Source: an uncultured Pseudomonadota bacterium (GTDB taxonomy: Bacteria > SAR324 > NAC60-12). Taken from it: 33,053 nucleotides of DNA. Location of the stretch: positions 1 to 33,053 of the forward strand of contig CAJXNF010000003.1 in assembly GCA_913056375.1 (NCBI GenBank), in the 5' to 3' direction. The position numbers and the translations under genes are program-made. Under the pieces are notes generated by a model. The model searched no databases. It saw nothing but the letters and a program-made list of their open reading frames with translations, and was not told where the DNA came from. Shown piece after piece: positions 9,232-17,417 of the stretch; the stretch's first letter is position 1, and each line of letters opens with the position of its first letter.

Positions 9232-10815
9232 GTGGATGTCAACCTGCTACTGTTGAAGACGCACAAAGCCAAAATGATAGAAGCCAAACTCCTCGATTGC
9301 TGTGACCGCTTGACAGATGCTGTGAGTATGCAGGCAATGGATCGCCGAGCGATTGAGGAACTCGGGCTACCTGGCCTACTGCTAATGGAGAATGCGGCTC
9401 GTGCTGTCGCAGATTGGGTGGAACAACGCTATCCAAACTCCAGGAGAATCTGTGTCTGCTGTGGAAGCGGCAACAATGGTGGAGATGGTTATGCGGCAGC
9501 TCGTCTCTTGGCCAACCGAGGCTATTCTGTTTCGGTAGTCTGCCTTCAGGAACCTAACACTCCAGATGCTCAGCAGAACTTCCGTCTTTGGCAAAATTTT
9601 GGTCCCACTCTGACTTTCCCAGAACCTGCTGCAGCACAAGCCATTGAAGAAGCAGACGTTGTTCTCGATGCTATCTTTGGAGTTGGCCTGCAACGTCCTG
9701 TTGTTGGTCTATATGCAGATTGGATTGCAGCCATCAATGCTAGCCCTGCAGAAGTAATCGGTGTGGACCTACCTTCGGGGATTTCGGCAGATGACAGTCA
9801 GATACTGGGAACAGCAACACGCTGTAAATCTACGGTCACTTTTCAGATTCCCAAGATTGGGTTGTGGCAACATCCTGGCCGTGAACAAGCTGGAGAGATT
9901 CATGTTGTCGATGTCTGCATTCCTCCGCATTGGCCAACTGGGGAGAAGTCCACTCACCTGCTGACAGAGAATTTTTTTCGACAAGCTCTTCCAAAACGTC
10001 CGATCACAGCCCATAAGGGAACTTTTGGCCATTTGCTGGTGCTGGGTGGTCAGGCAGGAATGGCAGGTGCGGTACAATTAGCGAGTCAAGCAGCCTTGCA
10101 GGTAGGAACCGGACTAGTCACTGCGGCAGTACCAAGAGCTTTGCAAGATCGGCTTCTCGGCGTTCCAGAAGTGATGACTTGGTCAGCATCTCAGACAAAA
10201 GATATTTGGCAAGTGAGTGCGCTATCCGAACTAAAACCCCAATTACCGCGCTACAATGCGCTAGTTGTTGGTTGTGGAATCGGTACCAGCGAAGAAATCC
10301 CAGCATTGTTGGAGGGGATTTTACTGGAGGTGAGAGAGCTACCCGTTCTGATTGATGCCGATGGATTGAATGCGCTTGATCCGAATTGGCTTCGTGAAAG
10401 AGAAATTCCGGCTGTACTGACACCACATCCGGGAGAGTTGTCCCGCTTGATTGGCCAGCCTGTCTCAGAATTTCAGCAACAACGCGTAGCCACCGTGCGT
10501 CACTGGGCGCAGATGTGGGGAGTAGTTCTGCTGCTCAAGGGAGCACTCACGGTGATTGGTACTCCAGATGGACAGGTCTTCATCAATCCAACAGGCAATC
10601 CGGGAATGGCAACAGCAGGTTCTGGAGATGTACTCAGTGGGATGATTGGCGGACTACTGGCGCAAGGCTTGAATCCTTTGGAGGCAACCTTAGTTGGTTG
10701 TTGGTGGCATGGAGCTGCTGGGGATTGGCAGGCAAAACGGTCGGGCGAAGTTGGGTTGACAGCCGGTAAGTTGATTGAAGGAATCAGTCCTGTGTGGCAA
10801 CAGGCAGCATTTTGA
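9232..10815 (+). CDS. nnr: Bifunctional NAD(P)H-hydrate epimerase / ADP-dependent NAD(P)H-hydrate dehydratase
   Basis: Epimerase half (ICVCCGSGNNGGDGYAAARLL; GVDLPSGISADD) and dehydratase half (VVGCGIG...LIDADGLNAL...LTPHPGELSRL...NPTGNPGMATAGSGDVLSGMIGGLLAQG). Start is GTG 9232 or ATG 9274. Confidence 0.93.
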   Translation: MDVNLLLLKTHKAKMIEAKLLDCCDRLTDAVSMQAMDRRAIEELGLPGLLLMENAARAVADWVEQRYPNSRRICVCCGSGNNGGDGYAAARLLANRGYSVSVVCLQEPNTPDAQQNFRLWQNFGPTLTFPEPAAAQAIEEADVVLDAIFGVGLQRPVVGLYADWIAAINASPAEVIGVDLPSGISADDSQILGTATRCKSTVTFQIPKIGLWQHPGREQAGEIHVVDVCIPPHWPTGEKSTHLLTENFFRQALPKRPITAHKGTFGHLLVLGGQAGMAGAVQLASQAALQVGTGLVTAAVPRALQDRLLGVPEVMTWSASQTKDIWQVSALSELKPQLPRYNALVVGCGIGTSEEIPALLEGILLEVRELPVLIDADGLNALDPNWLREREIPAVLTPHPGELSRLIGQPVSEFQQQRVATVRHWAQMWGVVLLLKGALTVIGTPDGQVFINPTGNPGMATAGSGDVLSGMIGGLLAQGLNPLEATLVGCWWHGAAGDWQAKRSGEVGLTAGKLIEGISPVWQQAAF

Positions 10816-11158
10816 ACAGTTCTGCTGGTAGTTGCTGAGCAAAAGGATATTCAACCAACTGATTCAAACCGAGTCTTTCGGCTGTTTCGGCAAATTCTGA
10901 GGAAAGTTCTTTCAGAGAAAAACCAAGCAGGATCAAATGCGCACAATCGGGTTCTGTGCGAACCAAGCGCACCAGTTCCAATCCGTCCATCACAGGCAGT
11001 TCCAGATTCAGCAAAACAACATCTGGCTTGTTCATGACGGAGTTGGCGAAGCCTTCCCAGCCATTGAAAGCGACTTCCAACTGGAAGTGTTCCGAAAGTT
11101 GGTGTTGAATCTCACCCAAGCGTGTCAGATCGTGATCAACGTAAAGCAGATTGGGCAT
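10784..11158 (-). CDS. Stand-alone receiver-like (pseudoreceiver) protein with Asn at the phosphoacceptor position
   Basis: MPNLLYVDHDLTRLGEIQHQL...DVVLLNLELPVMDGLELVRLVR...LILLGFSLKEL...LVEYPFAQQLP. Receiver fold clear, but the conserved Asp is AAT (Asn) and the usual K-P is Y-P. The track's longer ORF probably starts too early. Confidence 0.8.
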   Translation of the reverse strand: MPNLLYVDHDLTRLGEIQHQLSEHFQLEVAFNGWEGFANSVMNKPDVVLLNLELPVMDGLELVRLVRTEPDCAHLILLGFSLKELSSEFAETAERLGLNQLVEYPFAQQLPAELFKMLPVATQD

Positions 11159-11345
11159 GCAGATTTTTTTAGGCAGAAGAGATTTGCAAATCAACAACTA
11201 GACTGTATATAGAGAAGCCTTGCGATTCGCAAGCCGCAGACCTCGCTGACTTGCTCTTCATGGCAATGGGCCGGAGTGTCCTGCCAAGCTCCTCTCAATA
11301 ACAGATTTCCTGCCGATAGCGTCCATTACCAGTCGATATTCAACT

Positions 11346-12950
11346 ATGCAGACCAAATTTATCTTCATCACCGGTGGCGTTGTTTCGGGCCTGGGCAAGG
11401 GCATTGCCGGAGCCTCCATTGGTGCCTTGCTCGAGAGTCGTGGCCTAACTGTCAGTCTGATGAAACTAGATCCTTACATCAATATTGATGCAGGAACCAT
11501 GAATCCCTTCCAACACGGTGAGGTTTACGTTACCGAGGATGGGGCAGAGACTGATTTGGATTTGGGACATTATGAGCGCTATACCAATGCCGTCGTGTCT
11601 CGAGTTCACAACTGCACAACGGGGCAGATCTACGATAAAATCATTCGCAAGGAACGAGCCGGTGAATACCTGGGGGCAACTGTTCAGGTTGTGCCTCATG
11701 TGATTGATGAGATCAAGGAAGCAGTGCTTCGGGCTAGTGATAATGTAGATATCGCTATCGTGGAAATCGGCGGCACCGTCGGTGACATTGAGTCCTTACC
11801 ATTTCTGGAGGCGATCCGTCAGTTTCGTCATGATTATGGTCGTGAAAACACACTTTACATTCATCTCACGCTGATCATTTATACAACAGAGATGAAGACC
11901 AAGCCGACCCAGCATAGTGTTGGCAAACTACGGGAAATTGGAATTCAACCAGATATGCTGATCTGCAGGACACCAGAGCCTTTGCCGGATAAGTTGCGTG
12001 AGAAGATCGCCTTGTTCACCAATGTCCCTGTTGATGCGGTGATTGATGGGTTGGATGTTGATTTTCTCTATGAGATTCCGCTCGTCTATCACAAGCAGAA
12101 GCTTGATGACAAAATCATTGAGTTGCTGCAGATGTGGACACGACGCCCCAAGCTTCAGAATTGGGTAGATATTGTGGAAGCCTACAAAGAGCCAATTGAT
12201 GAAATTACCATTGCCTTTGTTGGAAAGTACGTCAATCAGCGGGACACTTATGAAAGCCTCAACGAAGCGCTCGTGCATGGCTGTATTGCCTGCAACCTGC
12301 GTCTGAACCTGATCTATATCAACTCCGAGGAAATCACGGAAAAAACCGTTGGGCCGATGCTGGCTCCTGCTCATGCGGTGTTGGTTGCACCAGGCTTTGG
12401 AGAACGTGGTACAGAAGGAAAAATTTTGGCTGTTCAGCACGCACGAGAACAGCAAATTCCTTTCTTTGGCATTTGTCTGGGAATGCAGATGGCTGTGATT
12501 GAATTCGCTCGCAATGTTGCCAATCTGAAAGATGCCAATTCTGGAGAATTCCGGAGTCCCCATGATGAAAATGTGATTGATTTAATGCCAGAGCAGCAAG
12601 GACAACAAAATACTGGCGGATCAATGCGTCTTGGAGCATACACGGCCCACTTGCGGGAAGGAACTCAAATTGCGCAAATCTATGCTAAACCAGAGATTCG
12701 TGAGCGTCATCGTCATCGCTATGAAGTGATGAACGAATTTGTTCCTCAACTAGAATCTGCAGGGTTAGTGATTTCTGGCAGAAATCCGGATCGTGACCTG
12801 GTAGAAACCATTGAGTTGGCAGATCACCCCTGGTTCATTGGCTGCCAGTACCATCCAGAGTTGAAATCAAAGCCCTTCGCCCCACATCCGTTGTTTGTTT
12901 CCTTCTCACGTGCAGCTCTGCACTACAAGCAAAACTCCTCCATAAGGTGA
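11346..12950 (+). CDS. pyrG: CTP synthase
   Basis: MQTKFIFITGGVVSGLGKGIAGASIGALLESRGL...KLDPYINIDAGTMNPFQHGEVYVTEDGAETDLDLGHYERY; GATase domain PFFGICLGMQ...YHPELKSKP. Confidence 0.98.
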   Translation: MQTKFIFITGGVVSGLGKGIAGASIGALLESRGLTVSLMKLDPYINIDAGTMNPFQHGEVYVTEDGAETDLDLGHYERYTNAVVSRVHNCTTGQIYDKIIRKERAGEYLGATVQVVPHVIDEIKEAVLRASDNVDIAIVEIGGTVGDIESLPFLEAIRQFRHDYGRENTLYIHLTLIIYTTEMKTKPTQHSVGKLREIGIQPDMLICRTPEPLPDKLREKIALFTNVPVDAVIDGLDVDFLYEIPLVYHKQKLDDKIIELLQMWTRRPKLQNWVDIVEAYKEPIDEITIAFVGKYVNQRDTYESLNEALVHGCIACNLRLNLIYINSEEITEKTVGPMLAPAHAVLVAPGFGERGTEGKILAVQHAREQQIPFFGICLGMQMAVIEFARNVANLKDANSGEFRSPHDENVIDLMPEQQGQQNTGGSMRLGAYTAHLREGTQIAQIYAKPEIRERHRHRYEVMNEFVPQLESAGLVISGRNPDRDLVETIELADHPWFIGCQYHPELKSKPFAPHPLFVSFSRAALHYKQNSSIR

Positions 12951-12954
12951 CACC

Positions 12955-14133
12955 ATGATGCGCTTCCGAATCGGCTTGCTGTCGCTGATCTTCTGCTGCC
13001 TCACCAATTTTGTCTGGGCACAGGGTAGCAATGCTTATGAACTTTCCAGCAACACCCTGATCCATTTGCGTCAGGCGGGTTTACCATTGGAAATTCTCAG
13101 GGATCTGCAGCCTTTGATAGGAATTCGTTTTGACACGAAAGAAGATCTGCGTGCTGCACTGCAGAAGTTGCCGCGTTCCCCGACAACCGAAGCCCTAGAG
13201 CAGATTGAACAGTTTGCTGAGATGCGACGTCTACAACTGCAAGCCCAGGAATTCAGTGGTGATCAGAAGAAGGGAGAGTTGGTGTTTCGTGGAGAAGTTG
13301 AAGGAGAATTGCCACGAGAACAGCTACGCTTCCGCTCTGAGCTGCTCAACTTGGTGCGCCAAGAAAAGTACGAGAAAATGCGCAGTGAGGGGTCTGTGGA
13401 GGTGGAACAGTGGGATCGAACCTTGCAGGCCGGATTTCTGTTCTATGAGCGTGCAGAAGAAGGATTTGCGAACGAAGATGTACGAGGACCGGTCCAGATC
13501 TTGCGCTTCAACGAAGAGTTCCGTGCTAGCGCTAAGCAAGGAAAAATCAGTGGTAATTTGATGCAGGCCGACCTGCTACGACAACAGGTGCTCCTACAGG
13601 GACGCAGTGAAGCAGAGCCCGCTCGGATGGAATTAGACCTTGATGAAATTCGCCGACAGCAAGCGTTCAATAGTCTAGAGGAATTGCCACCAACCAGCGA
13701 TTCTCCAGAGACGGTGACTCTGCAGGCGGCTCAGGCAACGCTCAATAACCAAGTTCGGCGTCTTTTGCTGGAAGGAGCGGTAGAGCTTTTCAAGTCACCA
13801 GAACAGCTACGGATCTACGGTGGTCGGGTCCAGGTGGAATTTGATGCAACCCAGCAGATTCAAACGGTCTATGCGGAACGAGCGGTATGCTTTGAGCAGC
13901 CTGGGCGAGTAGCCCGCGCCGATTCTGTAAGGATGGAGCAGGCAACCCAACTGATCTTGTTGGAAGGCAACGCCCAAGTGCAAACCGATCAGTACAACCT
14001 GCAAGGTGAGTCGATCAAGCTTTATACGGATGTCAGCCAAGGAGTGGCTCAAGGTGATGACAATTCTCCGATTCGGGTTACTATTTTGATGGATCAGCCC
14101 AATTCGGCAAGCAACGCATTCCGGTGTAGATGA
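12955..14133 (+). CDS. LptA/OstA-domain-like periplasmic protein
   Basis: N-terminal signal peptide MMRFRIGLLSLIFCCLTNFVWAQ; C-terminal OstA-like repeats (AQATLNNQVRRLLLEGAVELFKSPEQLRIYGGRVQVEFD..., ATQLILLEGNAQVQTDQYNLQGESIKLYTD). Confidence 0.65.
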   Translation: MMRFRIGLLSLIFCCLTNFVWAQGSNAYELSSNTLIHLRQAGLPLEILRDLQPLIGIRFDTKEDLRAALQKLPRSPTTEALEQIEQFAEMRRLQLQAQEFSGDQKKGELVFRGEVEGELPREQLRFRSELLNLVRQEKYEKMRSEGSVEVEQWDRTLQAGFLFYERAEEGFANEDVRGPVQILRFNEEFRASAKQGKISGNLMQADLLRQQVLLQGRSEAEPARMELDLDEIRRQQAFNSLEELPPTSDSPETVTLQAAQATLNNQVRRLLLEGAVELFKSPEQLRIYGGRVQVEFDATQQIQTVYAERAVCFEQPGRVARADSVRMEQATQLILLEGNAQVQTDQYNLQGESIKLYTDVSQGVAQGDDNSPIRVTILMDQPNSASNAFRCR

Positions 14134-14663
14134 ATATCAGCAACAACACCTTTACCAACCTGCGCACCAAGTACACCCCCCCTGTCACGGATGAAGGCAA
14201 ACAAGGGGAAGAAGCCAATGGTGTAAAGGAAGAAAATCCACCTCCTGAACTGGCGATGGATGCTTCCTTCAAGAAGTTGCCCGGTGGATTGATGGTCTAC
14301 GTGGAGGAGTTGGGTAAGGGGGAGAAAGTTGAAACTGGCAGTAAGCTCAGCGTTCATTATGAAGGCTGGCTAGCTAGCGACTACACCAAGTTCGATAGCA
14401 GCATCGACAAGGGGCGGCCTTTTGAATATAATCATGGCGAAGGCATGGTCATCAAGGGCTGGGAAAAAGCCATGGAGGGAATGCGGGTTGGCACTAAGCT
14501 ACAACTGAAAATTCCTGCCAAGCTAGCGTATGGTCCTTCTGGAATGTCTGGAGCTGGTATTCCTCCCAACGCAGATCTGATCTTCAAACTAGAAATATTA
14601 GCAGTAGAGAAGCCAGTAGAAGATTCGAAAAAATCACCGAACTCGGTAGATCTTTACGCCTGA
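14130..14663 (+). CDS. FKBP-type peptidyl-prolyl cis-trans isomerase
   Basis: GSKLSVHYEGWLASDYTKFDSSIDKGRPFEYNHGEGMVIKGWEKAMEGMRVGTKLQLKIPAKLAYGPSGMSGAGIPPNADLIFKLEIL; ATGA 4-bp overlap with the upstream CDS. Confidence 0.93.
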   Translation: MNISNNTFTNLRTKYTPPVTDEGKQGEEANGVKEENPPPELAMDASFKKLPGGLMVYVEELGKGEKVETGSKLSVHYEGWLASDYTKFDSSIDKGRPFEYNHGEGMVIKGWEKAMEGMRVGTKLQLKIPAKLAYGPSGMSGAGIPPNADLIFKLEILAVEKPVEDSKKSPNSVDLYA

Positions 14664-14798
14664 AGGTGGATTGATTATGGGTGAGTTGGCCTGGTTTGAG
14701 GTCGGTGATTTGAGCCACTAACCTGAAGAGGAGTAGATCAAAGCTACCCTTATTCAATGTAATCAAATTCGAATAGCTTTAATCCACTAGCGTAATCT

Positions 14799-14981
14799 TT
14801 ACTTCTTCCTTCTGTTTCTTCCTTCCGCCAAGTATCCTTTCAGCATCCGCGCAGTAAATCCGTGCTTCTTGCACATTTCCTTGACGAGAGACAGATCCTT
14901 GTTTCTTTCATCCCGTAATGCGGTTTTTCTTTGCTTTTGCAGTTCTGCAATTTGATTCTCAAGTTCTTGTACGCTGGGCAT
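14799..14981 (-). CDS. Short H-NS-like coiled-coil/basic protein (60 aa)
   Basis: MPSVQELENQIAELQKQRKTALRDERNKDLSLVKEMCKKHGFTARMLKGYLAEGRNRRKK: N-terminal heptad-like helix, then the 'xVKEMxxKHGFTAxxL' pattern of H-NS-like linkers, basic C-terminus. No canonical TWSGRGxxPxW DNA-binding motif. Confidence 0.5.
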   Translation of the reverse strand: MPSVQELENQIAELQKQRKTALRDERNKDLSLVKEMCKKHGFTARMLKGYLAEGRNRRKK

Positions 14982-15010
14982 GGTCTTCCTCAGTTAGCTG
15001 TTGATCAATT

Positions 15011-15119
15011 AGCAAAGTAAACTTTGCTTTGCCTCTAAGATAGTACGCTATCCTTTGCAAGTTAGTGCAAAGAGCGTTCGTAAGCAATCATTACAGAATC
15101 AGTTACTTTCACTCTGTAA
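15011..15119. repeat. Cluster of inverted repeats upstream of the H-NS-like ORF
   Basis: AGCAAAGT-AA-ACTTTGCT (15011-15028), GATAG-TACG-CTATC (15039-15052), CTTTGCA-AGTTAG-TGCAAAG (15053-15072), TTACAGA-N15-TCTGTAA (15091-15119). All arms are perfect complements by eye. Confidence 0.75.
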
Positions 15120-15443
15120 CTTGTTTTCTCTGAGTCATAGCAGTTTTAAGCTGCTAATTTAAATGAGTCTATCCAGTTCATGAAATGAATGCAAAAGAAA
15201 CTTTTTTGATTGGCAACAGCGAATAATATCAGTCTGAGTACCCAAGTTATGTGAACTCAACAAGTTAAACTCCAAAACTTAATTCAGCAATATAGGGTCT
15301 GTGTGTCGATAATTCGATACCAAATTGAATAGTACAATACGAAGAAAATGGCTGTGCCTAGCTAGTTCAAGCGCCTGCGGTTCCTAATTGGGTAAAAGAG
15401 ATGGGACGGTTTCTAATATGAAAAACAAAATTAGAGAATATTT

Positions 15444-15605
15444 ATGGATAATCAGTACAGTCGCGAGTACCAAGCGTATCTGACTTATGCCTTACAGCGT
15501 TACCTGATCGAACACTGTAACTATACTGAGAAAGATGCAGAGATCAAAGTGATGCAGGATTTCGAAGAAGTAGAGCAAGAGGCACGAGAAGCTGGTTTCC
15601 TGTGA
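15444..15605 (+). CDS. Hypothetical 53-aa acidic protein
   Basis: Manual translation: MDNQYSREYQAYLTYALQRYLIEHCNYTEKDAEIKVMQDFEEVEQEAREAGFL*. Below the track's 60-aa cutoff; helical, charged composition. Confidence 0.4.
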   Translation: MDNQYSREYQAYLTYALQRYLIEHCNYTEKDAEIKVMQDFEEVEQEAREAGFL

Positions 15606-15699
15606 GAGCAATGTTTATTGGTAATTATCCGAAGTATCCAGCCGATGTGATTTTGAAAATAAGTAGAAAAGATTTTTTGATTTGAGTTAGTGAGATCAG

Positions 15700-16305
15700 T
15701 TGGACTTTCTCAAAAGTATGCGGAGTCTTCTCCATACGAATTTAGAAGAAGATTGTTTTGCGATCCATGCGTTAGCGAAGTTTATGTATACGAGTACAGC
15801 GAGTTCCTTTGGTTTAGTGAGCGGTCCACAAATCGCCTACGTAGTGGTCCACGCAGACGAATATGCGATTCAGGCCAGCAGGCTAGTCAAGAACTCTCAG
15901 GATTTTCAGATAAGTCTTCGGCAGCATCTACAAAAACTATTACAGGAACAGGTCAATGTGATTTTACTGAATCTGCAAAAGACGGAGCAGCAACCACCAA
16001 AATTCCTAAGATCCTTAGGAGACCAAGTGACCGTGATTCCCTCACTAGAGCAGGACTCGATCAACGCCCAGTCAGAGCGACTAAGTGAGTACTTGGTGCG
16101 GCAGAGGGGTCTGAAACAACTGGTCTTCACAGGTGGCTGGAAAAACGCCTGCCTCAAGCACACGCTCCGCCGGACAGTGATGACAAAAGACCCATTTGAA
16201 TTGGGGATCATGGATGAGATCTATCATCCAGTGAGCGGCGTGGTAGAGTATGGCAAGCAAAGGCTTGAAGTCATGGTCACAGTGGACCACGACTTCGTGT
16301 TCTGA
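15700..16305 (+). CDS. Hypothetical protein, possible divergent isochorismatase-like fold
   Basis: 201-aa ORF (TTG 15700 or ATG 15718). C-terminal region QSERLSEYLVRQRGLKQLVFTGGWKNACLKHTLRRTV fits the family pattern 'L..yL..rGi..lv.tG.....C...T'; N-terminal IAYVVVHADEYAIQ...QHLQKLLQEQVNVILLNLQKT fits the first beta-strand / alpha / beta unit. Confidence 0.55.
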   Translation: MDFLKSMRSLLHTNLEEDCFAIHALAKFMYTSTASSFGLVSGPQIAYVVVHADEYAIQASRLVKNSQDFQISLRQHLQKLLQEQVNVILLNLQKTEQQPPKFLRSLGDQVTVIPSLEQDSINAQSERLSEYLVRQRGLKQLVFTGGWKNACLKHTLRRTVMTKDPFELGIMDEIYHPVSGVVEYGKQRLEVMVTVDHDFVF

Positions 16306-16318
16306 GGTGTAGATAGAA

Positions 16319-16735
16319 TCAGGCAGGTTCTGCAGTCTTTTCTGGTAAGCGGCGTGGTTCCTCTGACCACTCCTTGTCATCAAGCAGGTATTGCATACGC
16401 TCAACGATTTGCTGTAGCTCGTGATTACGTTGCTCGAGAGACTGGTTCTTGTTGCGCTCCAGCAGGACCAGGCGCTTGAGGCGCTTGACTTCCATCACTT
16501 GGTTTCGGTGCAGGACTCTGAGTTGAGAGTGATAAGTGAAGAAGTAGGCCACACAGAAAAGGATACCCAGCGCCAACGTTACAAAGATCGGTACAAAAAC
16601 TGGGCGCTCGAACCGGAAATTCAGACCGAGTTCATCAAGGTTGAACCGGATCACAATCGGATCTAGATTCTGGGTGATGAAAACGATACTCAGGTAAAGA
16701 AATCCGGCGAAGAATACGAGCCAGAGATAGCGCAT
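16319..16735 (-). CDS. LapA-domain (DUF1049) membrane protein
   Basis: MRYLWLVFFAGFLYLSIVFITQNLDPIVIRFNLDEL...VPIFVTLALGILFCVAYFFTYHSQLRVLHRNQVMEVKRLKR: two TM helices plus cytoplasmic coiled coil. Confidence 0.75.
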   Translation of the reverse strand: MRYLWLVFFAGFLYLSIVFITQNLDPIVIRFNLDELGLNFRFERPVFVPIFVTLALGILFCVAYFFTYHSQLRVLHRNQVMEVKRLKRLVLLERNKNQSLEQRNHELQQIVERMQYLLDDKEWSEEPRRLPEKTAEPA

Positions 16736-16940
16736 AGCCTCCTTGGTGCTGGGAGTAGGTTACAGTGGTGGTATTCACTTCCGCCAGAGCCGACACTATG
16801 AGTGCTCTGGGAACACCGACCGTCTCTGGAAATCAGGGTACTATCCCTTACTTTGTCGCCGAGTGTCAAGATCTTGGCAATGCCAGATGTGAGTATGTAA
16901 GAGTTCTTTCAACTTTTTTGGATATTCAAGACGGAGAATA

Positions 16941-17417
16941 ATGAGAATTTGCAGGGCTTTTGTGCTCTTGATGAGTGTATTGAAGTTTTGTGCTGTACCC
17001 GTAGTTGCTGTGGAACTCTCGCTACTGGATGAGTCACGCAAAACCTGTGATTCTCTGCGTCAAGGAGAAGGCTTTTCAGAATTACGCTCTGATCCGATGT
17101 GGAAAGACCTCCGCTTCCGCTATCAATTTGATGACCAGACGGGCAACTGCGAATTTTCCGGTTTTGAACTGCGCCTGGATTCCTGGCAACGTTCCCTGAT
17201 GGATAACCTACTGCAAGGAATCTCGGTGCATTATGGATCACGATTCAGCCCTGATTTCTGGAATCTGACCAATTGGGTTCAGGAAGAACAACCACTGAGC
17301 CGAATTCAGGTCTTTCGCAATCAGGAATTTTCCTTCTCCATCATTCCCGATGCACAGGGTCACCCTGGTGTACTACTCCAGTTCACAACCCTACCTGGCG
17401 AATTCCTTGATCAGTGA
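16941..17417 (+). CDS. Hypothetical secreted protein (158 aa)
   Basis: MRICRAFVLLMSVLKFCAVPVVAVELSLLDESRKTCDSL...: plausible signal peptide; no family recognised. Confidence 0.6.
   Translation: MRICRAFVLLMSVLKFCAVPVVAVELSLLDESRKTCDSLRQGEGFSELRSDPMWKDLRFRYQFDDQTGNCEFSGFELRLDSWQRSLMDNLLQGISVHYGSRFSPDFWNLTNWVQEEQPLSRIQVFRNQEFSFSIIPDAQGHPGVLLQFTTLPGEFLDQ

Noticed and set aside
11928-12563. 211-aa minus-strand ORF opposite pyrG
   Set aside because: Antisense shadow ORF with no recognisable domain.
15690-16088. 132-aa plus-strand ORF in an alternative frame over the 15700-16305 ORF
   Set aside because: Arg/Ser/Thr-rich sequence, truncated; the competing frame is longer and shows a fold-like pattern.
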